From: an uncultured Caulobacterales bacterium
GTDB taxonomy: Bacteria > Pseudomonadota > Alphaproteobacteria > Caulobacterales > Caulobacteraceae
Length of the DNA stretch: 64,000 bases
Direction: 5' to 3'
Assembly: GCA_903900155.1 (NCBI GenBank)
Contig: CAIUMD010000035.1
Location: 1 to 64,000 of the forward strand
Part shown: piece by piece, positions 42,382 through 52,118 of the stretch
Layout: each line of letters opens with the position of its first letter
Numbering within the stretch: position 1 is the first letter of the stretch
Notes under the pieces: model-generated
Databases searched by the model: none
Seen by the model: only the letters and a program-made list of their open reading frames with translations
What the model was told of the DNA's origin: nothing
Made by a program: the position numbers and the translations under genes

Positions 42382-43761
42382 CTACCGCGTCTGCGCCGTC
42401 ACGCCGCTGACCCGCACCGGCGAATTGTACTCGCGCGCGCTCTTGATCACGTAGGCCTTGAAGGCGTCGGCGGTCTTCAGCGTCGGGCCTTCGCTCCAGG
42501 CGGCGGCGATCATGTACTCGAACCTGTTGTCCTTGGTCGGGGCCACCTTGAAGACGTGGTTGCCCTGGCGTTCGGGGCTGGAGACATAGATCGGCTTATA
42601 GGCGTCGCGGACGACCAGGGCCGAGCCGGCATAGTCGATGCGGAACCCGTTCTGCACGGCCTCCTTGTCGTCGGGATTGCGCACCAGCTCGCTGCCGCCG
42701 GTGATCGCCACGCCGCCCTGCTGGTAGAGGATTTCCTCGGGGGCGTGCTTGCGGATGCCCGCCGCCCACGCCGCGCCCTTGGCTTTCGGGGCGAAGGTCT
42801 TGAACGTCACGCGGGCCGTCGAATAGTTCTGGCCGGCATAGGCGGCGTAGAGCTGCTCGACCTCGTAGCGGCCCTTGCCGCTGTCCCAGTTCATGGTCTT
42901 GACGCGGATCATGCTGCGCAGCGGGCCGTTGGTCACGACCTCGAAGGCGTAGCGGGTGTCGGTCAGGCCGTTGCCGTTGAAGCGGTTGGCCTGGTCGGAC
43001 CTGGGTGTGAAGCGCGGGCGCGACAGGGCGTTGGGCTTGGCCGGGTCGTCGAACACCCCGATGCCGCCGCCGCCGAAGCTGTCGTCCACCGACATGATGT
43101 CCGAGCCCAGCTTGGGATCGATCCGCGACACCGCATAGCCGTCCAGGTTCTCGCCATACAGGCGTGGCGACATCAGCATCGGCGCGCGCTTGCCATAGAC
43201 GTCGGCGTCGGTGGGGAACCACAGCTTCCAGCCGACGGCTTCGGATTCCCAGAAGGGCACGGTGTGGCGCATGTAGCTGCCGATGCCGGCATGGGTGCGG
43301 TGCGGGTTCCAGCCGCGCTGCTGGAAGCCGCGATAGATGTAGATCGTCTTGGTCTCGTGGGCCTTGAGATCGACTTGGAAGAACAGCTCGTCCCACAGGC
43401 CGTCGGCGTTCAGGTCGTCCAGCTGGTAGTCGACGGCCCGGCCATTGGTCTCGGCCAGGTGGCCGTGCGGGCCTTCCATGGCCTGGCGTTCGTGGTCGGG
43501 GGCAGGGCGGGGCGTCCCGTCGGGATCGACCAGGGTCACGGTCAGGGCCTGGGCGCCGCGCAGCATCGGCAGCTGCTCGGGCGTCAGGGTCACGGGGCTG
43601 TTTACGCGATCCTCGTCCAGGTCGTTGGTGACCTGGATGGCGATGCGCTGGGTCGGGGCGAAGGCGCCTTGCGTGTACCAGGGGCGGTCGGCGGCATGAG
43701 CTGCGCCGACAAGGGTCAGGAACAGGGCCGAAGTCGCGAAGAACCGGCGATCGATAAGCAT
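42382..43761 (-). CDS. DUF4861 family exported protein
   Basis: A 459-residue protein with a signal peptide (MLIDRRFFATSALFLTLVGAAHA). The DUF4861 signature is visible in NLDEDRVNSPVTLTPEQLP, VDYQLDDLNADGLWDELFFQVDLKAHETKTIYIY and RTHAGIGSYMRHTVPFWESEAVGWKLWFPT. DUF4861 proteins are found with pectin and rhamnogalacturonan degradation genes, and the divergent neighbour is an alpha-L-rhamnosidase, so a role in degrading rhamnose-containing oligosaccharides is likely. The start at 43761 follows GGGAGG. Confidence 0.85.
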   Translation of the reverse strand: MLIDRRFFATSALFLTLVGAAHAADRPWYTQGAFAPTQRIAIQVTNDLDEDRVNSPVTLTPEQLPMLRGAQALTVTLVDPDGTPRPAPDHERQAMEGPHGHLAETNGRAVDYQLDDLNADGLWDELFFQVDLKAHETKTIYIYRGFQQRGWNPHRTHAGIGSYMRHTVPFWESEAVGWKLWFPTDADVYGKRAPMLMSPRLYGENLDGYAVSRIDPKLGSDIMSVDDSFGGGGIGVFDDPAKPNALSRPRFTPRSDQANRFNGNGLTDTRYAFEVVTNGPLRSMIRVKTMNWDSGKGRYEVEQLYAAYAGQNYSTARVTFKTFAPKAKGAAWAAGIRKHAPEEILYQQGGVAITGGSELVRNPDDKEAVQNGFRIDYAGSALVVRDAYKPIYVSSPERQGNHVFKVAPTKDNRFEYMIAAAWSEGPTLKTADAFKAYVIKSAREYNSPVRVSGVTAQTR

Positions 43762-43922
43762 GCGGAGCCTCCCTTGACGCGGCGCCATCAAAGGCGACGC
43801 GTCAAGGGAAGGCAAGCTGATATACTCATCATACCAGCTTCCGTTTCGAGGCTTGAACGCTATTGTGCGGGCGGCCGCTTCGATGCGCCAGTTACGTCTG
43901 ATTTCATTCGGGGAGAAGCGGC

Positions 43923-46900
43923 GTGAACAAACGCCCGGTCGCGCTGGGTCTGATCCTGGCTCTGAGCGTCAGCCACGTCGCCCTGGCGGCGGACGCCTTG
44001 CGCGACGGCTTCCAGACCCCGCCTGCCGAGGCGCGGCCGCAGGTCTTCTGGCAGTGGATCAACGGTAACGTCACCCAGGAAGGCGTCCACCTCGACCTGG
44101 AATGGATGAAGCGCGCCGGGATCGGCGGCTCGATCCTGTTCGACATCGGCTTCGGTTCGCCGCCGATCCCGCAATATGTCGAGAAACGCATCGGCTACGG
44201 CTCGCCCGAGTGGAAGGCGGCGGTGCGCTACGCGGCCGCCGAGTCCAGGCGGCTGGGCCTGCAGTTCGGCATGCAGGCCGGCGGCGGCTGGAGCGAGACC
44301 GGCGGGCCTTGGGTGAAGCCGCAAGAGGCGATGAAGAAGCTGGTCTGGAGCGAGACCGTCGTCTCCGGCAAGGGCCCGATCACGCTGGCCCCGCCGCCCG
44401 GCGTCAGCGGGCCGTTCCAGGACTTGCCGATCACCGCGCGCTTCGCCGAGCCGAGGCTCTATCGCGATGTCGCCGTGGTCGCCTGGCGCGAGGACGCCGC
44501 GCTGGCCGTCGCGGAGGTGACTTCCAGCGCCGGACCGGTCGCGGCGGCCAAGCTGGTCGACGGCGCCTACGCCGCGCCAGCGGTCGAGAAGGTGGCCGGC
44601 GAAGGCTGGGTGTTGCTGCGCTACGCCAAGCCCGTCGACGCCCGCGCGGTGACCGTCGCGGTGAACGGCGTCATGCCCGATGGCGTGGTCGAGGCCAGCG
44701 ATGATGGGAAGTTATTCCGTACACTAATAAATCTGCCGGGCGAGGCCCGCCAGGGCCTGCCGGTCCGCACCTTGGCCTTTACCAAGACCACGGCCAGCGT
44801 CTTCCGCCTCCGTCTGGCGGCGGACGCCAAGCCAACCACCGTGACCGAGTTCGCCGTCCACGCCGACCCTCGCGTCGACCGCTTCCAGGAGAAGGCCGGC
44901 TGGGGCGTGCTGACCGACAACTGGGCCGCCGCGACCCCGGCGACGGACAAGGCCATCGCGCCGGACGGCGTGCTGGACCTGACCAGCCGCCTGAAGGCCG
45001 ACGGGACCCTGGACTGGACGCCGCCCGCCGCAGGCCGCTGGCGCGTGGTCCGCTACGGCTGGTCCCTGACCGGCCGCCGCGACACGCCCGCCGCCGCCGA
45101 GAGCCTGGGGCTGGAGGTCGACAAGCTGAACGCCGACCACGTCCGCGCGCACATGAAGGGACTGCTGGAGCCGCTGAAGGCCCAGCTGGGCGACCTCTAT
45201 GGCCAGGACGGCCTGGGCTTCGTCATCACCGACAGCTGGGAGGTCGGGCAGCAGAACTGGACCGAGGCCATGGCCGCCGAGTTCCAGGCGCGGCGCGGCT
45301 ACGCCCTGACGCCCTGGCTGCCGGTGCTGGCCGGCCGGGTGGTGCGGAGCGCCGAGGCGTCGGACCGCTTCCTGGCCGATTATCGCCGCACGATCGCCGA
45401 CCTGCTGACCGAGCGCCACTTCGCCGAGATCACCAAGATCCTGCATGAGGAAGGCCTGCGCTACGACGCCGAGGCGCCGGGCGTGGATCTGCCGACCATC
45501 GCCGACGGCCTGCAGGCCAAGGGCCGGGTCGACGTGCCCATGGGCGAGTTCTGGGTCTATCCGGAGGGCAAGCCGCCGCCGGCCGCGCACATGGCTGATG
45601 TCAGAGAGGCCGCCTCGGCCGCCCACGTCTATGGCAAACAACTGGTCGGGGCCGAGGCCCTGACCTCCATGGGCGAGGACCCCTGGCGCACCGGCCCCTG
45701 GCAGCACAAGCGCATCGTCGACCGCTACATGGCCGAGGGGATCAACCACTTCGTCCTGCACACTTCGGCCCACCAGCCGTTCACCGACCGCAAGCCGGGC
45801 ATGACCCTGCGCCAGTACGGCCAGCACCTGTCGCGCAACGAGACCTGGGCCGAGGGCGAGATGCGGGCCTGGACCGACTACCTGGCCCGCAGCGGCTGGA
45901 TGCTGCGGCAGGGCAAGCCGGGGGCTGACATCGCCTATTTCCAGGGGGAGGACGCGGCGACGGCGCTGCCCTATGTCGAGGGCGGCAAGCCGGCTCTGCC
46001 GGCCGGCTGGGACTTCGACTATCTGGACGCCGAGAGCCTGATCCAGCGGATGACGGTGAAGGACGGCCGCCTGGTCCTGCCGTCGGGCGCCAGCTATGCG
46101 GCGCTGGTCATCCCGGCGCGCGTCGAGCGGCTCAGCCTGCCGGCGCTACGCAAGCTGGAGGCCCTCACGGCGGCCGGCGCTTTGGTCATCGGCGAACGGC
46201 CCAAGGCCTCGCCGACCCTGTCGGGCGGCGCGGCGGCGGACACCGAGTGGAAGGCGCTGGTCGACAAGCTGTGGAGCGGCCCGGTTCGCACGGGCGCGGT
46301 CGAGGCCGCCCTGGGTTCACCGGCGATCACTGGCCAGGGCGACAGCCTGGTCTGGACCCGCCGAGTGCTGGACGACGGCGAGCTCTATTTCGTGGCCAAC
46401 ACCAGCGGTCAGTCCCTGGAGATCGCACCGTCGTTCCGCGCGGCCGGCAAGGCCCCGGAACTCTGGCGCGCCGATACCGGGCAAGGGGAGCCGGCAGCGT
46501 TCGCCCAGCGTGACGGCCGCACCGAGGTCCCGCTGGAACTGGCGCCGTACGACGCGGTGTTCGTGGTCTTCCGCACGCCGACCACCGAGACCTCGCGAAC
46601 AGTCGCGGCCGCGACCCCAGCCGTGGCCCACTCCGTCGACGGTCCGTGGACCGTGAAGTTTGAACCGGGCTGGGGCGCGCCAGTCAGCGTGACTCTGCCG
46701 AAGCTCGCCTCGTGGACCGACAACGCCGATCCGGGCGTGCGCTACTATTCCGGCGCGGCGACCTACGAGAAGACCCTCGAGGTTCCTCGCGCCTGGCTGA
46801 AGGGCCGCGTCCAGCTGGACCTGGGCGAGGTGCGCGAGTTCGCCACCGTCACCCTGAACGGCAAGACCCTGGCGACCCAGTGGAAGCCGCCCTACGCCGT

Positions 46901-47099
46901 GGACGCCACCGACGCCCTCAAGCCCGGCCGCAACACGCTGAGCATCCGGGTGGTCAACTTCTGGGCCAACCGGATGATCGGCGACCTGCAGCCGGGGGCC
47001 AAGCGCTACATCTTCGCCCCCATCCAGCCGTTCAAGCCCGACGACGCCCTGTCGCCGTCGGGCCTGCTGGGACCGGTGACGCTGACGGTCAGCCCGTGA
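43923..47099 (+). CDS. Glycoside hydrolase family 106 alpha-L-rhamnosidase
   Basis: A 1058-residue exported enzyme predicted to release L-rhamnose from rhamnogalacturonan-type or other rhamnosides. A signal peptide (NKRPVALGLILALSVSHVALAA) precedes the GH106 region beginning FQTPPAEARPQVFWQWINGNVTQEGVHLDLEWMKRAGIGG. Later are DLYGQDGLGFVITDSWEVGQQNW and the carbohydrate-binding galactose-binding-like fold near the end (RVQLDLGEVREFATVTLNGKTLA). The start is GTG 43923 behind GGGGAGAAG. It overlaps the convergent PhoD copy 2 by 11 bases. Divergent from the DUF4861 gene. Confidence 0.9.
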   Translation: MNKRPVALGLILALSVSHVALAADALRDGFQTPPAEARPQVFWQWINGNVTQEGVHLDLEWMKRAGIGGSILFDIGFGSPPIPQYVEKRIGYGSPEWKAAVRYAAAESRRLGLQFGMQAGGGWSETGGPWVKPQEAMKKLVWSETVVSGKGPITLAPPPGVSGPFQDLPITARFAEPRLYRDVAVVAWREDAALAVAEVTSSAGPVAAAKLVDGAYAAPAVEKVAGEGWVLLRYAKPVDARAVTVAVNGVMPDGVVEASDDGKLFRTLINLPGEARQGLPVRTLAFTKTTASVFRLRLAADAKPTTVTEFAVHADPRVDRFQEKAGWGVLTDNWAAATPATDKAIAPDGVLDLTSRLKADGTLDWTPPAAGRWRVVRYGWSLTGRRDTPAAAESLGLEVDKLNADHVRAHMKGLLEPLKAQLGDLYGQDGLGFVITDSWEVGQQNWTEAMAAEFQARRGYALTPWLPVLAGRVVRSAEASDRFLADYRRTIADLLTERHFAEITKILHEEGLRYDAEAPGVDLPTIADGLQAKGRVDVPMGEFWVYPEGKPPPAAHMADVREAASAAHVYGKQLVGAEALTSMGEDPWRTGPWQHKRIVDRYMAEGINHFVLHTSAHQPFTDRKPGMTLRQYGQHLSRNETWAEGEMRAWTDYLARSGWMLRQGKPGADIAYFQGEDAATALPYVEGGKPALPAGWDFDYLDAESLIQRMTVKDGRLVLPSGASYAALVIPARVERLSLPALRKLEALTAAGALVIGERPKASPTLSGGAAADTEWKALVDKLWSGPVRTGAVEAALGSPAITGQGDSLVWTRRVLDDGELYFVANTSGQSLEIAPSFRAAGKAPELWRADTGQGEPAAFAQRDGRTEVPLELAPYDAVFVVFRTPTTETSRTVAAATPAVAHSVDGPWTVKFEPGWGAPVSVTLPKLASWTDNADPGVRYYSGAATYEKTLEVPRAWLKGRVQLDLGEVREFATVTLNGKTLATQWKPPYAVDATDALKPGRNTLSIRVVNFWANRMIGDLQPGAKRYIFAPIQPFKPDDALSPSGLLGPVTLTVSP

Positions 47100-48711
47100 A
47101 CACCCGCCGTCCGCGTTCGACCGACATCCGGTGCGAGCCGGACAGCGCCGTCGAGCGGGCCTTGATGGTCTGGAGGAACAGCCACTCGCCGGTGACGCGC
47201 TGGGGCGTGACCTGGATCATCATGTAGCCGCGCTGGCTGGTGTCGGCCCATTTCAGCTCGGAATTGGCGGCCATGAAGCCTTGCGCCACCACCTTGGGAT
47301 CGGCGCCCATGTCGCCTTCCATGCCGTTGGAGGTCACCGCCTGGCCGGCGAACTCGACGCCGGCGGGCTGGCCGTCCTCCATGAGGCCATAGGCCCAGGC
47401 GTTGTGGCTGTCGCCCGACAGCATGACCAGGTCGGCGTCGGCGGTCTGGGCCGCTTTCAACAGGCGCGAGCGGGCGGCGGGGTAGCCGTCCCAGCGGTCC
47501 ATCCACATCGGCAGGCCCTGCTGGGCGGCGCGGATGTTGTTCTTGTAGCCGGCGACCTTCTTCTCGTTGACCTCGGGACGCAGCCAGTCGACGGCGTCCT
47601 TGGGCATGACCGTACGGCCCAGGATGCCCATGCCGACCAACTGCCAGGCGCCCTTCGTGGCTTTCATCTTGTGAGCCAGCCAGCTCTCCTGGGTCGAGCC
47701 CATCATGGTCGCGGCCGGGTCCTTCCAGACGCCGTCGCGGAAGGCCTTCAGCGCCGCGTCCGGATCGGCGGCCCTGAACGCCGCGCCCAGGTCGGCGGGC
47801 TTGGTGCGGGCCAAGAGGCGCGACTCGGTGCGGTACAGCGTGGCCAGGGTCCCGATCGAGTACGCCTTCCACGGCTCGTCCGAGACCGGCATCCATTCGC
47901 GATAGACCTGCATGGCCGCCGCGCGGCGGATGTTCCAGTCGCCTTCCTTGTCGGGCTGGTGGTTCTGGGCGCCGGCCTCATAGCTGTCATTGGCCGACTC
48001 ATGATCGTCCCACAGCGCCACCATCGGGGCCAGCTGGTGCAGGTGCTGCAGGTCCGGATCGGCGCGGTAGCTGGCGTAGCGCAGGCGGTAGTCGGCGATG
48101 GCCAGGATCTCGGTCACCGGCAGCAGCTGTTCCTTGCGCCCCAAAGCCCAGTCGGCCTCGCGGGTCGAGGCGATGCCGTATTCGTAGATGTAGTCGCCGG
48201 TGTGCAGCCACAGGTCCACGTCCTTGCGCGCGGCGGCATGGGCGTAGGCGTTGAACAGGCCCTGGGGCAGGTTCGAACACGAGAAGACCGCCAGGTTGAA
48301 GCGGTCGACCTTGCCTTCCGGCAAGGTCTTGGTGCGGCCGACGGGCGAGCGCTCGCCGTTCGGGGCGATGAAGCGGTACCAGTAGACGGTCCCGGGCTTC
48401 AGCCCATCGACCGTGATCTTGGCCGTCCAGTCGCGATAAGAGCCCGTGCGCACGACGCCGCCGGCCACCACCTTGGCGAAGTCCGGATCCAGCGCGACCT
48501 CGGCTTCGAGCCGGGTGACGCCTTCGTTCATCGGGACATAGCGCGTCCACAGCAGCATCGAGTCCGGACCGGGCTCGCCGCTGGCGACATTGTGGGTGAA
48601 GCCGGTGGCGGCGGTGAGCTGGCGGGCCAGGGCCTGGCCGGCGGGCAGCAGCAGGCCCGATAGGCCGAGGCCCCCCATCACCAGGCGGCGACGATCGATC
48701 CTCAGAACCAT
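47089..48711 (-). CDS. PhoD-type alkaline phosphatase/phosphodiesterase (copy 2)
   Basis: A 540-residue exported metallophosphoesterase. The Tat signal is clear (RIDRRRLVMGGLGLSGLLLPAGQALA). Then FTHNVASGEPGPDSMLLWTRY, FSCSNLPQGLFNAYAHAA, WLHTGDYIYEYG, ALWDDHESANDSY and LSGDSHNAWAYGL are the PhoD metal and phosphate motifs. Longer than copy 1 and carrying the classical N-terminal PhoD domain. It follows the second TonB-dependent receptor, separated by a terminator (48725-48761), so it may be partly uncoupled from that transcript. Confidence 0.93.
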   Translation of the reverse strand: MVLRIDRRRLVMGGLGLSGLLLPAGQALARQLTAATGFTHNVASGEPGPDSMLLWTRYVPMNEGVTRLEAEVALDPDFAKVVAGGVVRTGSYRDWTAKITVDGLKPGTVYWYRFIAPNGERSPVGRTKTLPEGKVDRFNLAVFSCSNLPQGLFNAYAHAAARKDVDLWLHTGDYIYEYGIASTREADWALGRKEQLLPVTEILAIADYRLRYASYRADPDLQHLHQLAPMVALWDDHESANDSYEAGAQNHQPDKEGDWNIRRAAAMQVYREWMPVSDEPWKAYSIGTLATLYRTESRLLARTKPADLGAAFRAADPDAALKAFRDGVWKDPAATMMGSTQESWLAHKMKATKGAWQLVGMGILGRTVMPKDAVDWLRPEVNEKKVAGYKNNIRAAQQGLPMWMDRWDGYPAARSRLLKAAQTADADLVMLSGDSHNAWAYGLMEDGQPAGVEFAGQAVTSNGMEGDMGADPKVVAQGFMAANSELKWADTSQRGYMMIQVTPQRVTGEWLFLQTIKARSTALSGSHRMSVERGRRVFTG

Positions 48712-48724
48712 GCGAGGTCTCCAT

Positions 48725-48761
48725 AAAAAGAAAACTCCCGCGGCCGGGCGGGCCGCGGGAG
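48725..48761 (-). terminator. Rho-independent terminator after TonB-dependent receptor 2
   Basis: On the minus strand an 11-base stem CTCCCGCGGCC/GGCCGCGGGAG (48735-48761) is followed by TTTTCTTTTT. It lies 22 bases after the receptor stop codon and directly before the PhoD start. Confidence 0.88.
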
Positions 48762-48782
48762 GTGAAGTTGCTCAGGGGAAAT

Positions 48783-51700
48783 CTAGAAGGCGCCCTTGAT
48801 CCCGATGTTCCACATCGAGCCATAGATGCTGTACTGCTGCACCCGGGTGCGGACGTTGGAATAGACGACGTCCGGTTCGTTGAAGATGTTGCGCCCGGCC
48901 AGCATGACCTCGAACTGCTTGTTGATCTTGTAGCTGGCGCTGACGTTCCACAGCTCGCGAGCGGCGCGGTACAGGATGCCGTTGTTGGCGGTGGTCGGGG
49001 TGTTGCTGAGCGCGCTGGTGCGGGCCGACGACTGGTAGTTGCCGGTCAGCTGCAGGTCGAACTTGCCGTAACGATACCGAAGGCCCCAGTTGGCCGAGGT
49101 CTTGGGCAGGTTCACGCGCTCGCCGTCGGGATCGACCTTGGTGATCGAGCCGCGCAGGCCCAGGCCGCGCAGCGCGCCCGGCAGGAAGGTCAGCTGCTGG
49201 TCGTATTCCAGCGTGACGCCCTTGTTGCGGCTGGTGCCCGGCAGGTTCTGGGCGCTGCGGAAGGTGTAGCCCGCATAGTCGGCGGGGTTGTAGCCGACGT
49301 CCTCGGGGTTCACGGTCAGGCCGGTGACCTGCATGTCCTGCACGTCCAGCTGATAGGCCGAGATGCCGATCACGCCCGACGGCTCCAGATAATACTGCAG
49401 GCTGGCGAAGGACTTGGTCGAGTGCTCGGGCTTGAGCAGCGGGTTCGGCACCGTGACGATCAGGTTGTTGTCGTCGACGGCCACCACGCCGCCCAGGTTG
49501 CCGTAGTCGGGGCGCAGGATCGACTGGCTGAAGGCCAGCTGGCCGACCAGCTTCTTGTTGAAGTCGTACTTTACGCCGCCGCTCCAGAACCAGTCGGCGT
49601 ACGCGCCCTCGCGGGTCGTGTAGGTCCCGTTGCGGTACTGGTACAGCAGGCCGGCGACGGTGCTGGTCGACAGGCCGGCGGCGGTGACCTCCTTGGCCGG
49701 GCGGATGTCGGCGACGCGGGCCTGCGTCTTGGTCTTTTCGTAGCGCAGGCCCAGGTCGAACGACGCCTTGCCGATGCGCGGCTGCACCTCGGCGTAAGCC
49801 GCGCTGACCTCCTCGCCGATCTTGCGGTTGTTATCCAGCTGGCGCTTCAGGTTGCCGACCGTGTCGGGCACGAAGTACTCGGGGTGCTGGGCGTAGATGT
49901 CGTACGTGCCGTAGTTGCTGTCGGCGCGCCAGTTCTGGTCGTTGATGTTGCCGGCGTCGAAGCCGTAGATCTTGAATGCGTAGTTCCTGGTCCAGGGGAT
50001 GACGGCTTCCGGCGCCTTCTGGGTCAGGTCGCCCGTCGGGCCGACATACTGGAACTGCTTGAACGAGCCTTCGACCGTCTTCCAGGCATTGGTGCGGAAG
50101 GTCGCGCCACCCAGCAGCTTCATCTGGACGTTGCCGAAGGCCAGCTTCTTCTTGAGGTCCAGGTTGACGCCGTACATCTGGTTGTTGGCATTCGACTGCG
50201 ACGTGCGGATGTTGTTGCCGATGTCGTCGTCGCGGTTGAAGCTGGTCGGGTCGCTCCACGAGCGGCCGGCGGTCTGCTTCAGGGTCCAGGCGTTGCTGTC
50301 CTCCGACGCGCGGTCCAGCGTGAAGCCGATGCGGGTCAGGTAGCTGTCGGTGCGGACGAAAAAGCCGCGGTCATTGTCCTCGAAATTGAATTCCGAGCTG
50401 GAATAGCTCGCGCGCAGCAGGGCCTCGAACGTGTCGCCGCGGTACTCCAGCTTGGGCGCGAACACCCAGGCCGGGGTGCCGGCGTAGCGGTGCGAATACT
50501 GGGTGTGCAGGCGGGTGTTGGCGCCGTTCGGATTGACCACGATGCGGGTCCCGGTCGAGTCCGCCGTGGCTTGCGTCGCCGTCGCCGTGCCGAAGATCAG
50601 GTAGGTGTACTGGTTGAAGTACTCGACGTCGTAGAACGAGTAGGTCGAGCGCAGCGACAGCGCCAGCTGGTCGGTGATCTTGTAGTCCAGGCTGAGATTG
50701 GCCGCCTTGCGGTGGGTCAGCTTCGGACCCGGGCGGTACATCACCTGGTAGGGAATGATCCGGCCGTTGGCGAGGTAGGACCAGTCGGTCTGGATGCGGT
50801 CCTGCTGGACGAAGTTGGCGTTGTAGCTGGCGTTGAACGCCACGCCCAGACGGCCGCCCAGGAACACGTCGGCATAGCCGACCTGGGCCGACGGGAAGAT
50901 CGTCGAGTGCTTCTTGTCGTCGGGCAGGTACTGGCGCGACAGCGTCGAGTCGGACGTGCCGACGCCGCCGACCTGGAAGCGCAGCAGGCGGCTGGTGCGC
51001 TGGAAGGCGTACTTGCTGCGCAGGTTGATGGCGCCGCCGGGGCTGTCGGCGTCCATATTGGCCTGCAGGGTGTTGTTCAGCTCGATCGAGTCGATGCCGG
51101 TGATCGACATCTGCTCGAAGGAGTTCTGGCGGCCGGCGTTGTTGTTCGACGTCGCGGTCGCCATGCGGGCGCCGTCGGTGGTGAAGGTCGAATATTTCGG
51201 GTCCAGGCCGCCGATGCGGACGGCGGTGGCGTCGACTTCCGTATAGTCCAGCGAGATGCCGGGCATGTTCTTCATGAACTCGCCCACGTCGCCCATGGTC
51301 AGGGCGCCGAAATTGTCGGCGGCCACGACGTTCTTGGCGTTGGTCGAGGCGCGGCGCTCCATGATGGCGGCGGCTTGGCCTTCGCGGGCGGCGGTGATGG
51401 TCACGGCCTCGACCTCGCCGGCGGCGGCGGTGTGGCTGCTGGGGTTCAGCGAGACCGCAATGGTCGAGGGCTGGCCGGGCGTGACGGTCAGGACCGTGCG
51501 CGACTCCTGCAGGCCCGCATATTTCACGAGGACACTGACGTCGCCGGCCGGCACGCCGGTCAGGCGGAAGTCGCCGTCGTCTTCCGAATAGGCGACGATC
51601 GGCGTGCCTTCGACGCGGACCTCGGCGTTGCGGACATATTCGCCGGTGGCGGTGTTGAGGACGCGGCCTCGAACGATCCCGCTACCGACGCCGGCCTGGG

Positions 51701-52025
51701 GGCGCGGGGCGCTCGCGGTCGCGTTGGCGCGCAGGGTGATGATCTGGCCGTCGTCGCTGTCGATGGTCAGCGGCGTGCCGGCGATCAGGCGGCGCAGGGC
51801 GGCGCGCACGTCCATCGCGCCCTTCACGGCCGGGGTGTTGATGCCTTCCAGCTGGCGGGCCGGGGCCACGATCTGCACCTGGCCCTGGCGGGCCAGTTCG
51901 GGAATGGCGCGGACGGCCGGCTGGGCCGGAATGTCGAACACGCGCTGCTGGGCGCTGGCCGGCGCGGCGATCGCCATGGCGACGACGGACGCCCCATAGG
52001 CGAGGAGACAATAGCGAGACTTCAT
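48783..52025 (-). CDS. TonB-dependent outer-membrane receptor with signalling domain (copy 2)
   Basis: A 1080-residue receptor with a signal peptide (MKSRYCLLAYGASVVAMAIAAPASAQ), an STN domain at about 30-100 (VFDIPAQPAVRAIPELARQGQVQIVAPARQL), a CarboxypepD-like domain at about 118-195, a plug and a beta-barrel ending in Phe (NIGIKGAF). In the plug, VVAADNFGALTMGDVGEFMKNMPGISLDY fits the large Caulobacterales/Xanthomonadales group of carbohydrate-type receptors. FecR copy 2 and an ECF sigma factor lie directly upstream. Ligand unknown. Confidence 0.93.
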   Translation of the reverse strand: MKSRYCLLAYGASVVAMAIAAPASAQQRVFDIPAQPAVRAIPELARQGQVQIVAPARQLEGINTPAVKGAMDVRAALRRLIAGTPLTIDSDDGQIITLRANATASAPRPQAGVGSGIVRGRVLNTATGEYVRNAEVRVEGTPIVAYSEDDGDFRLTGVPAGDVSVLVKYAGLQESRTVLTVTPGQPSTIAVSLNPSSHTAAAGEVEAVTITAAREGQAAAIMERRASTNAKNVVAADNFGALTMGDVGEFMKNMPGISLDYTEVDATAVRIGGLDPKYSTFTTDGARMATATSNNNAGRQNSFEQMSITGIDSIELNNTLQANMDADSPGGAINLRSKYAFQRTSRLLRFQVGGVGTSDSTLSRQYLPDDKKHSTIFPSAQVGYADVFLGGRLGVAFNASYNANFVQQDRIQTDWSYLANGRIIPYQVMYRPGPKLTHRKAANLSLDYKITDQLALSLRSTYSFYDVEYFNQYTYLIFGTATATQATADSTGTRIVVNPNGANTRLHTQYSHRYAGTPAWVFAPKLEYRGDTFEALLRASYSSSEFNFEDNDRGFFVRTDSYLTRIGFTLDRASEDSNAWTLKQTAGRSWSDPTSFNRDDDIGNNIRTSQSNANNQMYGVNLDLKKKLAFGNVQMKLLGGATFRTNAWKTVEGSFKQFQYVGPTGDLTQKAPEAVIPWTRNYAFKIYGFDAGNINDQNWRADSNYGTYDIYAQHPEYFVPDTVGNLKRQLDNNRKIGEEVSAAYAEVQPRIGKASFDLGLRYEKTKTQARVADIRPAKEVTAAGLSTSTVAGLLYQYRNGTYTTREGAYADWFWSGGVKYDFNKKLVGQLAFSQSILRPDYGNLGGVVAVDDNNLIVTVPNPLLKPEHSTKSFASLQYYLEPSGVIGISAYQLDVQDMQVTGLTVNPEDVGYNPADYAGYTFRSAQNLPGTSRNKGVTLEYDQQLTFLPGALRGLGLRGSITKVDPDGERVNLPKTSANWGLRYRYGKFDLQLTGNYQSSARTSALSNTPTTANNGILYRAARELWNVSASYKINKQFEVMLAGRNIFNEPDVVYSNVRTRVQQYSIYGSMWNIGIKGAF

Positions 52026-52118
52026 TGGCTGTACGGCCCCCGATGGTCGCTTCGTTCGCGACGTTGCCGGTTGAGAGCCGTTCGGCCCGGGCCTTCCGCT
52101 ATATGTTGCAAAAACTTC

